This document shows positions 7,529-16,042 of a stretch of DNA of 64,000 bases, one piece after another. The stretch lies in contig NZ_FNRG01000009.1 of assembly GCF_900107835.1 (NCBI RefSeq), forward strand, positions 1 to 64,000, in the 5' to 3' direction. A program made the position numbers and the translations under genes. This DNA is from Oribacterium sp. KHPX15. Its GTDB lineage: Bacteria; Bacillota; Clostridia; Lachnospirales; Lachnospiraceae. Position 1 is the first letter of the stretch. Each line of letters begins with the position of its first letter. The notes beneath the pieces were generated by a model. That model did no database searches. It was not told where the DNA came from and saw nothing but the letters and a program-made list of their open reading frames with translations.

Positions 7529-8306
7529 CAAATCGTTCATTTCCGCCGGATCTTCCGGAACAGGTGGATAATGTTACGATACCGGGTCTTTCACCAAAAT
7601 CAATGTCTCCGATGTAATCAATGAAATTAGAATTCTTTAATGCGCGGTCAATGTATGCATCATAATCTTCTTCCGACAATATATCATCATAGGTTTTTGA
7701 TGAACTTACTGTCTGATAGAAAGAAAAGATTTCGTATTTTCTAACCTGTCCGTCTGTGTAAATATAGAAATACGGGTTCTCGGCAGCGAGACCGGGTTCT
7801 GAGTTAAGCTTCTTGAGGGTTCCGAACATTGAACCGTTTTTCATATTGTGGCCGAATATAAAAGTATTGTAACCTTTGAAGCCGCGTTCACTTAAATAAT
7901 CATAGAATATGCATCCGGCAAAGTTATACTTACCTTCAAATGTTTTGTGCAGGTAGTCATCATTATCCTTGGAGTAAACTACCGGATAAGTCATATCCAG
8001 CGCAGGCACATAGAGAACACAGGCCATACTTTCATTGATATTTTTTAATTCCTTAAAATCAATGGAAAGAGTCGGAAAATAATCGGTTCTTTCATCGTAT
8101 ACATCAGCAGGTTCCTTTGTGTCTTCTGTATCTTCAAGAATCTTTATGTAATTGTCATTGATATCGGCATATTCATCAGCGGCTTCTTTATATTTCAGAT
8201 AATCTTTCATATAGAGATACCCGAAAAAAATGGCTGCCGCTGCCGCTATGACGGGGATAAGGTAAAACAGTATCGTCCCCGGGGTGAGTTTCTTTTTTTC
8301 TTTCAT
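7464..8306 (-). CDS. Class B sortase
   Basis: Membrane-anchored transpeptidase that attaches surface proteins to peptidoglycan or polymerises pilins. The 280-residue protein has one N-terminal membrane segment (about 12-32) and an extracellular sortase fold. Catalytic His153 lies in FGHNM, Cys249 in TLSTCSG and Arg258 in NERFVVHG, all in class B order. A GAGG site precedes the ATG at 8306. No LPXTG-type or NPQTN-type substrate is encoded in the window, so its substrates lie elsewhere. The 3' end is duplicated directly after the stop. It is separated from the ferredoxin gene by a terminator, so it is likely its own unit. Confidence 0.93.
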   Translation of the reverse strand: MKEKKKLTPGTILFYLIPVIAAAAAIFFGYLYMKDYLKYKEAADEYADINDNYIKILEDTEDTKEPADVYDERTDYFPTLSIDFKELKNINESMACVLYVPALDMTYPVVYSKDNDDYLHKTFEGKYNFAGCIFYDYLSERGFKGYNTFIFGHNMKNGSMFGTLKKLNSEPGLAAENPYFYIYTDGQVRKYEIFSFYQTVSSSKTYDDILSEEDYDAYIDRALKNSNFIDYIGDIDFGERPGIVTLSTCSGRSGGNERFVVHGALISTRNPSKGQRLNIK

Positions 8307-8349
8307 TTGGCGTTTCCTCGGATTTATATTAACAAATCAATTATAGCAC

Positions 8350-8384
8350 AAAAAAAGGAGCCGGTACTTAGTACCAACTCCTTT
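8350..8384 (-). terminator. Intrinsic terminator of the ferredoxin gene
   Basis: AAAGGAG...CTCCTTT with inner GGTAC-TTA-GTACC, followed on the minus strand by TTTTTTGTGC. It lies 20 bases after the ferredoxin stop and separates that gene from the sortase. Confidence 0.85.
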
Positions 8385-8404
8385 AAATCTTATTATATTT
8401 GAAA

Positions 8405-8575
8405 TTACTTAGCAGCGATAGCGCCTGTAGGACAAGCTTCCTCACAAGCTCCACAATCGATGCAAGTGCCCTCATCTACAACATACTTTGAATCGCCAGC
8501 TGAGATAGCCTCTACTGGACATACAGATGCACATGATCCGCAGCTTACGCACTCATCATTGATAAAATGTGACAT
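8405..8575 (-). CDS. 2[4Fe-4S] ferredoxin, clostridial type
   Basis: A 56-residue electron carrier. Two cluster motifs are complete: CVSCGSCASVCP (Cys9, 12, 15, 19) and CIDCGACEEACP (Cys38, 41, 44, 48), the classic symmetric arrangement of clostridial ferredoxin. An AAGGAGG site precedes the ATG at 8575, and a strong terminator follows, so this is a monocistronic gene. It would serve redox enzymes such as pyruvate:ferredoxin oxidoreductase or hydrogenase, none of which is nearby. The 286-base region upstream (8576-8861) holds AT-rich promoter-like sequence but no second gene. Confidence 0.95.
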   Translation of the reverse strand: MSHFINDECVSCGSCASVCPVEAISAGDSKYVVDEGTCIDCGACEEACPTGAIAAK

Positions 8576-8861
8576 ATAGGTTCCTCCTTGAAATAATAAT
8601 AAATCAAAACTTAGTGTTCGATGAAGTGTTCAATCTCATCTGTATTGTATCTTAATATAGTTTCTAAAAAATCACAACAAAATAATTTTCGTTTTTTGTA
8701 TTTTTTTGGATAATATATTTAGTTATAACTAACCATATCATACCGCAAATATAGGGATTTGATATGCATTGGCACTTAAGAACTTAATATATTCTGTAGT
8801 GATGCTGAATACTGCAGAAATCGGCAACTCCGGGTACAACTTATAATTCAGGTCTGAAACA

Positions 8862-9797
8862 TTAGCGCTCTGCCTCTATTCCGAATTCTCCCGGAAGGAA
8901 TCTCGGGCAGACGTTGTCGGTGGTGAGGATTACTGAGTTTGCAAGTCTTGATCCGATCTGGCAGGCTTCATTAAGAGACTTTCCGTAGGTCAGTCCGATG
9001 GCAACGCCCGAGAAGAATGCATCTCCTGCTCCGGTGGTATCGATTACCTCAACTGATATGGTTGGGCTGAATCCCGGCTCATCATTCATTGATGCATATA
9101 CTGCACCCTTTGATCCCATGGTCACAACCATACGGGGATACTGTGCTAGCTTAACCTGCTTATCAAGTATCTGCATCATTTCTTCAGGAGTTTTATTGCA
9201 ATAATCATCGGAGAAAAGCATTCCCGCTTCCTGCTCATTGCAGACCAAAACTCCGGTTCTCTTGATCAGGTCTCTTCTCTGCATTGCGATGGACATATTG
9301 GAAACTACCGCATAAACTTCTTTTCCGTATTTTTCTGCCAGATCAAATACAAGCTTCAGTATGGATGAATCCATGTCGATCTCTACAACTACGCTGTCTG
9401 CTTCTGAAATTATCTCGTCTCCCTGCTCCTTAAGTATATCTTCAATATCACTAAGGTCAGGTCTTTTGGATATGGAAGCTATGACGTCACCATCATTGTT
9501 GAAAATTGCGAGCCACATGCCGAGCCCGTCCTCGACTTTTCTGATATATTTAGTATTGATCTTGTGGCGGTTCAGCTTATTGATGACATCGACTCCGGTT
9601 CCGGTTTCATCCACAAGGCTTACGAATGTTGGCTTCAGCTCAACATTGGCAATATCCTCAGCCACATTTCGACAAACACCTCCATGCACCTGCATTACTG
9701 ATCCCGCATTTCTTCCGTTTTGAAGAAATGTCTCTGTGGGGTATCCTTTGATGTCAACAAATGTGGCACCTATAACTACAATTCCGTTTTTTGACAT
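8862..9797 (-). CDS. PfkB-family carbohydrate or nucleoside kinase
   Basis: ATP-dependent kinase of the ribokinase/PfkB family, 311 residues. The N-terminal substrate motif GGVCRNVAE and the C-terminal anion-hole and catalytic motif DTTGAGDAFFSG (catalytic Asp in GAGD) are both present. The GGVxRNxAE form resembles pseudouridine kinases (PsuK) more than ribokinase, so pseudouridine or a related nucleoside is a reasonable substrate guess. The start at 9797 is chosen because AGAGGTGAT precedes it; an in-frame ATG 30 bases upstream lacks a ribosome site. It follows the GNAT gene by 40 bases and is probably co-transcribed with it. No PsuG-like glycosidase gene is adjacent. Confidence 0.85.
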   Translation of the reverse strand: MSKNGIVVIGATFVDIKGYPTETFLQNGRNAGSVMQVHGGVCRNVAEDIANVELKPTFVSLVDETGTGVDVINKLNRHKINTKYIRKVEDGLGMWLAIFNNDGDVIASISKRPDLSDIEDILKEQGDEIISEADSVVVEIDMDSSILKLVFDLAEKYGKEVYAVVSNMSIAMQRRDLIKRTGVLVCNEQEAGMLFSDDYCNKTPEEMMQILDKQVKLAQYPRMVVTMGSKGAVYASMNDEPGFSPTISVEVIDTTGAGDAFFSGVAIGLTYGKSLNEACQIGSRLANSVILTTDNVCPRFLPGEFGIEAER

Positions 9798-9837
9798 ATG
9801 TATCACCTCTTGTATAGATTTATTCAAGTTGCAAATT

Positions 9838-10434
9838 TTAGTATCTGCTGAAGTCTATTTCCGGTTCAATCTCATCAAATCTTTTAACTTCAGGCTGGTT
9901 TTCAACGTGCTCTCCGATGATTTTTTCCATCCAGATCAGGTTGTACCAGCGGTTGAACTTGTAGCCGCATTTATGGAATTCTCCCACCATGTGGTATCCA
10001 AGGTGCTCATGAAATTCCGCGCTGTTTTTGCTTAGGTGTTCATCATCTTCAGAATCCGGGTAAGCGATGCTTACGTTAATATTCAGATAGCCCTGCTTCT
10101 TCAATATATCTTCAAGTGCGATATAAAGTCGTTTGCCGAGGCCGCTGTGTTGAGAATTTTTATCGATATATATGGAGGCTTCAACATTGAACCTGGCAGC
10201 CACACGGACGTGAAATGGTGCTGCGTAGGCATATCCCACTATCTTCCCATCCTGCTCTGCAACGAGGTAGGGCAATTTTTTAAGAATGTTCTTTATCCGC
10301 TGCCTGAAGTCCTCTACTGTTGGAACTTCAACCTCGTAGGTAATGGCTGTTTCCAGAACGTAGGGCGCGTATATCGAAACTAAAGCTTCGGCATCTGCCT
10401 CGGAAGCTTTTCTGATTTTGAAGTCGTTCTTCAT
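9838..10434 (-). CDS. GNAT-family N-acetyltransferase, phosphinothricin acetyltransferase-like
   Basis: Acetyl-CoA-dependent acyltransferase of 198 residues. The N-terminal IRKASEADAEALVSIYAPYV, the mid-segment GYAYAAPFHVRVAARFNVE and the acetyl-CoA loop QHSGLGKRLY are typical of the PAT/MddA branch, which acts on small amino compounds such as methionine sulfoximine or phosphinothricin. A C-terminal extension after the FNRWYNLIWMEKII core (about 25 residues, ending DFSRY) is unusual but short. GGGAG precedes the ATG at 10434. The natural substrate cannot be told from sequence. It is upstream of the PfkB kinase in the same direction. The 214 bases before it (10435-10648) hold no gene. Confidence 0.85.
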   Translation of the reverse strand: MKNDFKIRKASEADAEALVSIYAPYVLETAITYEVEVPTVEDFRQRIKNILKKLPYLVAEQDGKIVGYAYAAPFHVRVAARFNVEASIYIDKNSQHSGLGKRLYIALEDILKKQGYLNINVSIAYPDSEDDEHLSKNSAEFHEHLGYHMVGEFHKCGYKFNRWYNLIWMEKIIGEHVENQPEVKRFDEIEPEIDFSRY

Positions 10435-10648
10435 ATGTCTCTCCCATGGATGTCTTTATTTAATGTCTAAGCCACCTGGAACACATCTCTCTAGTGAGAA
10501 CAGCTCCCTATGGACTTCTTAAATAATGCATATACTATACGCTTTGAAAAGATATAAGTCCACAGCTAAGATGACTTCTTAAAAGTCCGACAAGTATACA
10601 GCACGAAGTCAGAAAGTATCAAACTTTAATTTAGAATTTTTATATAAT

Positions 10649-11380
10649 TCAGGAAACATATACTTCTGGCTCGTTCAGTATTATGTCGGTAATGCCTTTG
10701 ACCTCAAGGCCTGTGAGATTCAACCTGTTACCGCTTGGCTGTTCAGGGAAGAGGCGGCCGCTGCCCCAGGCTCTGACGGTGTAGCCCTGTAATTCATCAA
10801 GTGTGCTGTCGATGGATCTGAATTCAGGGTGAAGGGCGTCAGCATTAACACCGCCACGGATTTTAAAAAGGCAGTCAGAGGTGTAGCGGTCAAGGATGCC
10901 GATCTCAGCCTCATAATCAAGTTCACGAATTAGGTTCAGGGATTTTCCGTAGAAGGATGAGTACACGATGGCATGCTCCAGACCTCTCCGGTGAATAAGC
11001 TCCACTATCTTCTGCTCCATGCCCTCGTAACGGATATTGCTGTTTTTGAGTTCGAGGTTCAGCTTAAGTGTGCCTGCCTTCAGACGTGGCTCGAGAAGGT
11101 CCAGGAGTTCCTCCACTGTAGGGATTCTTTCAACTCTGGCTTCACCTGCATCTATTTTCATGTTTTTCAATTCTTCAAGGGTGTAGTTTCTGATCTCACC
11201 CTTTCCGTCCGTTGTCCGGTCCAGGGTTTCGTCGTGCATGATCATTATGTGACCGTCTTTTGACAACTGGATATCTGTCTCTATACCTGTGAGATCTTTT
11301 AGTTCCATTGCTTTCCTGAAAGCTGTCAGTGTATTCTCAGGATATCTCAAACTGCAGCCCCTGTGCGCCCATATTCTCAT
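10649..11380 (-). CDS. Glycerophosphodiester phosphodiesterase
   Basis: Hydrolyses deacylated phospholipids (glycerophosphodiesters) to glycerol 3-phosphate and an alcohol. The 243-residue protein starts with the family signature WAHRGCSLRYPENT, has TGIETDIQLSKDGHIMIMHDETLDRTT with the metal-binding and catalytic residues, and LNLELK. A TIM-barrel single-domain length is normal. The start at 11380 is preferred because GGAG lies six bases upstream; an ATG 12 bases further up lacks a ribosome site. No signal peptide is visible, so it is cytoplasmic. The variant ends in a short tail without an extra domain. Confidence 0.92.
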   Translation of the reverse strand: MRIWAHRGCSLRYPENTLTAFRKAMELKDLTGIETDIQLSKDGHIMIMHDETLDRTTDGKGEIRNYTLEELKNMKIDAGEARVERIPTVEELLDLLEPRLKAGTLKLNLELKNSNIRYEGMEQKIVELIHRRGLEHAIVYSSFYGKSLNLIRELDYEAEIGILDRYTSDCLFKIRGGVNADALHPEFRSIDSTLDELQGYTVRAWGSGRLFPEQPSGNRLNLTGLEVKGITDIILNEPEVYVS

Positions 11381-11481
11381 GACAATCTCCATTCAACCTA
11401 ATTGAATTTGTTACGAAATCTTGTGTACTAACTTAAAGTTATTTTATCATATATCTATAGGATCATTAGTTATTTGAAATC

Positions 11482-11517
11482 AAAAAAAAACGGTTGTCTA
11501 CCGGATTGCAGACAACC
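11482..11517 (-). terminator. Intrinsic terminator after the SPOR-like lipoprotein gene
   Basis: GGTTGTCT (11492-11499) pairs with AGACAACC (11510-11517); a nine-base T run follows on the minus strand. The plus side also has an ATTTTTATT tail, so it may act in both directions. Confidence 0.85.
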
Positions 11518-11541
11518 ATTTTTATTTGATGCCATCAGGTC

Positions 11542-11600
11542 GAAGTAAACAGTTTATTAAATCTCCCGGGATCTAAGAAAACAGTTTATTTAATCCCACC
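11542..11600 (-). repeat. Tandem duplication across the stop of the SPOR-like lipoprotein gene
   Basis: The sequence AAACAGTTTATT plus flanks occurs at 11547-11558 and 11579-11590, offset 32 bases; each copy continues into a similar AATC-CCC stretch. The inner copy covers the last codons and stop of the gene, the outer one is in the 3' region. Confidence 0.6.
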
Positions 11601-13344
11601 ATGCGCTGCTGTAATAAGTTGTGATCCTGTCACCCTTTATACCAACCTTGAAGACACCGTGAAGAGGAACGCCTTCGGAGTAAGCTTCAGGATCAGTTTT
11701 GTTGAGCTCAAGATTTTTCTTGATCCACTCATAAGGAGTTTCACCTTCTTCGTAGTTGGTGAAGGTGCCGAGGTCTCTGTCCTTTGCGAACTCTGTGTCT
11801 TTATCGACGTAGAGGTTCATTGTTGAATTCTCATACTCCACAGGATATGGAAGAGATACAGGGACATCCTTCAAAAGAATATAGTCATCCTCAACTGAGA
11901 TTCCTTCTGTACTTGTCATGGTGTAGAGGTACTCTCCTCCGATGTACTTACCGGCATTCTTTACGTAGGCATCCTTGAAGCCTGCGGCCTTAACTTCCTT
12001 GAGGCACTTCTCTGCCTCTTCCTCTGTGCTGAAAAGTCCTGCGGCAACTGCATAGTAGGGTTCTTTATTAAGGCCTGAAAAATCAGGAGTATATACCGTG
12101 AACTCATCGTAGAATTCCGCATCCATCAAGGCCGCCTCTGTATCCAAGCAATCGTCTGAGTTCTTTGAAGCCATTACAAATACGCCGTAAACCTCATCCG
12201 GACTTTCGGGAAGCGCGGAGCTTTCATGAGCGGAGCCTAAAAGCTGTACTTCATAAATGCCGCCGAAGTCAGAACCGTAAAGGTCTGCTTCATCATCGTC
12301 CCAGGCTTTTATGTAGTCGTTGATTCGGGTATCGAAGGTCGCGTTCATATAGTTTATGGATCTGGAGCCATCATTCAGTTTTGATTCTTTGGAGTAATTA
12401 ATATTGATGATTCCATTGTCCCTTTGGATAATGTTATCGACGGTATATCCATCACCCTCCAACTCTTTTATGACATCGGTACCAACAATATCTTTAAGCT
12501 CTGAAGCATTGATCTCCTTTGCACCATACTCCATGAAATCGCCGGTATTCCTGCTGTAGTAGAAATAATAAGGTTTCCAGCTGTGTCCCAGCCACATAGG
12601 TTCATTGGAATCCTTTTCAAAATCGCAGGTACAGTCATAAGCACTTAGTTGGATGACCAGGTCCCCGGTGTCTTCGTCAACCTTAGCATCTCCAACTCCC
12701 GAAACAACGGATTCCTTGCATGTTTCACCATCTGTATAATAAAAGTTAGTTACCAACGACGTTGCATACATGTCATTGAAAACAACAAAGTTTTTGTCAT
12801 GTCCTTCCACAATGCTGAAAACATCACCTTCATCGTTTAAATAATATTGAAACTTATCATGCAGCTTCTTTGAACCTGCTTCGTTTACAAACCAGACCTC
12901 GCCTTCACAGGAATTATATTCCTTGTCAGCCTCTGTTCCGATGAACATAAAGCCTTCATACTCACCGTCAAAGTCGATATCATCTACAAGGAAAGATCTC
13001 ACTTCCTGAGTATCTACATTGGCATCCTTTGCTACTTTTGAAATGAAGAAATCTGTCATCTCTGCTTTAGAAGACTCTGTTTCCGAGGTCTCCGAAGACT
13101 TATCAGGCAATACCTCATCGGCAGCTTCAGATTCACCGGATTTTCCGCCTTCATTTTTCTCAGCCTCATTTTTTCCGGCTTCGTTTTGCTTAGCTTCACC
13201 TTCCTCATCAGCTTTGTCGGTGGTCCCAGCTGCAGCATCAGAATTTGCGGAAGGTACATTTGAACCTCCGCAGGAAGCCATAGACATAATCACTGCCGCA
13301 GAAGCACCAACAGAAACCAAAAACCTTGATAATTTCTTTTTCAT
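11590..13344 (-). CDS. Large lipoprotein with SPOR-like segment, function unknown
   Basis: A 584-residue predicted lipoprotein. The start at 13344 (MKKKLSRFLV) follows a GGGGG stretch. The signal peptide ends in the lipobox SMASC, with Cys as the lipidated residue. Next is a Glu/Ala/Lys/Ser-rich linker of about 70 residues, as expected for crossing the cell wall. The middle is unfamiliar and rich in Asp, Tyr and Glu. A segment PYYAVAAGLFSTEEEAEKCL followed by KEVKAAGF resembles a SPOR (sporulation-related, peptidoglycan-binding) repeat. It lies 20 bases after the zinc-ribbon membrane protein gene and is probably in the same operon. Function is not known. Confidence 0.8.
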   Translation of the reverse strand: MKKKLSRFLVSVGASAAVIMSMASCGGSNVPSANSDAAAGTTDKADEEGEAKQNEAGKNEAEKNEGGKSGESEAADEVLPDKSSETSETESSKAEMTDFFISKVAKDANVDTQEVRSFLVDDIDFDGEYEGFMFIGTEADKEYNSCEGEVWFVNEAGSKKLHDKFQYYLNDEGDVFSIVEGHDKNFVVFNDMYATSLVTNFYYTDGETCKESVVSGVGDAKVDEDTGDLVIQLSAYDCTCDFEKDSNEPMWLGHSWKPYYFYYSRNTGDFMEYGAKEINASELKDIVGTDVIKELEGDGYTVDNIIQRDNGIININYSKESKLNDGSRSINYMNATFDTRINDYIKAWDDDEADLYGSDFGGIYEVQLLGSAHESSALPESPDEVYGVFVMASKNSDDCLDTEAALMDAEFYDEFTVYTPDFSGLNKEPYYAVAAGLFSTEEEAEKCLKEVKAAGFKDAYVKNAGKYIGGEYLYTMTSTEGISVEDDYILLKDVPVSLPYPVEYENSTMNLYVDKDTEFAKDRDLGTFTNYEEGETPYEWIKKNLELNKTDPEAYSEGVPLHGVFKVGIKGDRITTYYSSAWWD

Positions 13345-13364
13345 TTGTAATCCCCCATAATTAC

Positions 13365-15035
13365 TTAAAACACTATCGCACATGTACTTCCCAGCAAGAT
13401 AAAGAAAAGCCCGATCAAAAGTCCGAAACCTGAACAGCCCATTTCACGCATAGTTCCAAACAACGTGATTCTCTTTCCGTTTCTGTCAACCTTTCCGATA
13501 CCGAACATTGAGAAAATGCTGAGCTTCCTGTCTATGCGTTTGCCTATAAGTCGTGTTTTGCCATCAGGTTTTATTTCATAGATATAAGGATGGTCATAAG
13601 CATCTTTCCTTACACCCTTAACGAAATAAACCAGAACTATCATTGCAGCCAATACATACCACGCAGCACCATACAAAGGGTAAAAGTGGTCAAAAAATCC
13701 TTCACCTTCTTCCATATCTGCAAGCCTTAACAGCGCCGCAAGGATAAGAGGAAGGAACACCGTAACAAGTGCATTATACAGGATGCCTATCCATCTTCCA
13801 ATTGTGTAGAACCTTAGTCTCACCGGAACTTTCTCGCCCTTTGCATTAGACTCATAAAACACAGGAGTGTTGTCATAAGGATTCTTTAAAACACCTTTTC
13901 CTTCATTGATGACAAGCTCGCCGTCCTCGCGATACGCCCTGGAAGTTTCGCTTTTGAGAGTGATTCTTCTGACAAGTGACGTTCTGCCGTCTCCCATTAC
14001 CGAGAAGATAATGCAGCCGAAAACCATGGCTCCGTAGAACATTGGCTCAGCAGCCCATCTATAGAAATATCCCATGATCATGGTAAGTATTACTGTATAG
14101 ATAAGAGGCTCGATGACCCATGGATATGATTTTTTCGTACGGTTTTTTGAGACTGCAATACGACCTGTCTGTCCGTTCATAACCGCCGTCAGAGGTCCGT
14201 TTTTAATGAAGTAAACGGGAAGTATGGCGGAGAGAACATTGATCTTTTCAGTATGAGTGTTAATGCTTACTCCCGAGGTCTGCATGACCGACTCAACCTT
14301 AGGCCGGAAGTCTTCGGTAACCTCTTCCTCGATTCTTTGGTTTATAGCTTTATCGGGTGAATCGTTAAGCTTAACAGGCATGCCGGCAATGAGTCCGAAC
14401 TCAAAGGGTCTGGCGCCGGACCAGTCAAAGGGCTCCATGTCGTTCATCACCAGATTGTCAAACTGCTTTGAAGTATTGACAGCTGTGCCGTCAAGATATC
14501 CGCCGCACTCATATCTTCTTTCGGTACCATCGCGGGAAACACTGGCATAAACAGGTCCCTTGGCAACTCTGTAGGGAAGATATGAACCGTGGAACTGTCC
14601 CATTGATGAAACGACAGCCTTTCCTTCAGGAGTGTTCGAATGTTTATGCCCCCAGTCCAGCATTCTCTTTTTTGCTTCCTCAGGCGTTATGGCAAAAGGA
14701 ATGATGAGATCCGGCATCTGAGATGAATCAGTAAGTTCCGATCTCACCAGTTTACTGCCGCAGAATATACATTTTTCCGAAGCTTCACCTACTCCAAAGA
14801 TAACTCTGGCTCCACAGGCTGAGCATGAGCCCTCTTCTATTTTGTCACCGGAAGCTCTTATTTTTGCGCTGTTTTTATTCAGCTCTCTCCACTTATATAC
14901 CGAATCATAGGCTTCTTCTATTCCGGTAGACTCACCGCAATTTGCACATCTGTAGGTCTGATTTACAATGTCAAAATCAGCCGGTGCACCACAGTTTTTA
15001 CAATATATCCTAAGTGGTGATTTATTCTCTTCCAT
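13365..15035 (-). CDS. Zinc-ribbon membrane protein, function unknown
   Basis: A 556-residue protein with two N-terminal zinc ribbons (CKNCG...CANCG and CSACG...CIFCG, about residues 13-100). A soluble middle domain follows, with PDLIIPFAITPEEAKKRMLD and YLPYRVAKGPVYASVSRDG. The C-terminal half has about six membrane segments in three pairs. The ATG at 15035 follows AAGGAG at short spacing; a TTG 24 bases upstream is less likely. Similar TFIIB-type zinc-ribbon membrane proteins are common in Lachnospiraceae, but their role is unknown. It sits between the PrsW-like gene and the SPOR-like lipoprotein gene, all on one strand. Confidence 0.8.
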   Translation of the reverse strand: MEENKSPLRIYCKNCGAPADFDIVNQTYRCANCGESTGIEEAYDSVYKWRELNKNSAKIRASGDKIEEGSCSACGARVIFGVGEASEKCIFCGSKLVRSELTDSSQMPDLIIPFAITPEEAKKRMLDWGHKHSNTPEGKAVVSSMGQFHGSYLPYRVAKGPVYASVSRDGTERRYECGGYLDGTAVNTSKQFDNLVMNDMEPFDWSGARPFEFGLIAGMPVKLNDSPDKAINQRIEEEVTEDFRPKVESVMQTSGVSINTHTEKINVLSAILPVYFIKNGPLTAVMNGQTGRIAVSKNRTKKSYPWVIEPLIYTVILTMIMGYFYRWAAEPMFYGAMVFGCIIFSVMGDGRTSLVRRITLKSETSRAYREDGELVINEGKGVLKNPYDNTPVFYESNAKGEKVPVRLRFYTIGRWIGILYNALVTVFLPLILAALLRLADMEEGEGFFDHFYPLYGAAWYVLAAMIVLVYFVKGVRKDAYDHPYIYEIKPDGKTRLIGKRIDRKLSIFSMFGIGKVDRNGKRITLFGTMREMGCSGFGLLIGLFFILLGSTCAIVF

Positions 15036-15135
15036 ACTCTCCTTATATTCCCCCAACAATATCTAAGCTAAGAGTTCACGATTATATAGTTTGATTATTT
15101 TATGGATTGAAATAGGATAATAATTGTTTGATTAA

Positions 15136-16023
15136 TCACACCGGAGAATCATAATACGCATATTTCTTGATATTCTTATAAGCTGTTACATTAAGCGCCA
15201 CCATGACAAACAAAAGAAGAAGTCCTATGATTATCTGTGCAAATTCAGACTCCGAAATACTGCCAAGCATACAAAGAAAATCGTAGCCTCCGTGGATAAG
15301 GATCGTTATGAACAGTCCCTTCCTTCTCATCTTTTTGGCGCCTTCCGGGTCCCCGTGCAATTCATGAGACTTTGCCTGTCCATAGTAGTATCCCATATAT
15401 ATTCCGAAAACGCAGTGTCCCGGAAATGCTGCTCTCATAAAGGCTGTACTTAGGGCATTGTCAGCGAGATAAAGAAGATTCTCTGCTATATCAAAACCTA
15501 TGGCCAGCATGGTACTGTAAACAACACCGTCAAAACGGTAATTGAAGGCAGGATGCTTCCATGTGATGGATTTGAGAAGCTGATATTTTACCAGCTCTTC
15601 TGTTGCGGCAGCAAGAACAAAAGCTTCCATAAAGCTGTAAACTATAGGATCCCATGAGAACAGAAAATCTATGAACATGCCAAGGAAGGATTCAATCGTA
15701 CCTGCTAAAAATGTGGCAATAAATGCCCCAACAAGGAAAAGCTTAAGAATCAACCCCACAGGCTCCGGCTCTATGCGATCCATCCGGTATATAAGAAACA
15801 TGAGAATTATGCCCGGAACACAGGAAAGCATCACAGCAAGATTGGCATCCCCATCCTCGAAAATGAATGCACTTATAAGAAATCCCATGGTAAGGACGAT
15901 GATAAGAAGTACAGGCATACGTCTGACCACAAAAGTCTGCTTCTGTACTATAACCGGAGTTCCGCACTGCGGACAGAACTTCTCACCTTCTCTCAGCGGT
16001 GTACCGCATCTTTGACAATTCAT
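15136..16023 (-). CDS. PrsW-type membrane protease with N-terminal zinc ribbon
   Basis: A 295-residue membrane protein of the PrsW family (CPBP-like glutamic proteases, which in Bacillus subtilis start cleavage of anti-sigma factor RsiW). A zinc ribbon CQRCG...CPQCG occupies residues 3-23. Predicted membrane helices follow, with the family glutamates in AATEELVKYQLLKS and histidines in FPGHCVFGIYMGYYYG and ILIHGGYDF. These residues are those expected for an active enzyme. The ribosome site is weak (GTGAG). It is transcribed towards the zinc-ribbon membrane gene, 100 bases away. No anti-sigma factor or sigma factor gene is near, so its substrate is unknown. Confidence 0.88.
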   Translation of the reverse strand: MNCQRCGTPLREGEKFCPQCGTPVIVQKQTFVVRRMPVLLIIVLTMGFLISAFIFEDGDANLAVMLSCVPGIILMFLIYRMDRIEPEPVGLILKLFLVGAFIATFLAGTIESFLGMFIDFLFSWDPIVYSFMEAFVLAAATEELVKYQLLKSITWKHPAFNYRFDGVVYSTMLAIGFDIAENLLYLADNALSTAFMRAAFPGHCVFGIYMGYYYGQAKSHELHGDPEGAKKMRRKGLFITILIHGGYDFLCMLGSISESEFAQIIIGLLLLFVMVALNVTAYKNIKKYAYYDSPV

Positions 16024-16042
16024 AATTACTCACACCCGATCT

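Noticed and set aside
15070-15135. TTTGATTA repeated either side of the PrsW gene stop as a fifth 3' duplication
   Set aside because: Matches are only about eight bases in AT-rich sequence; not distinguishable from chance.
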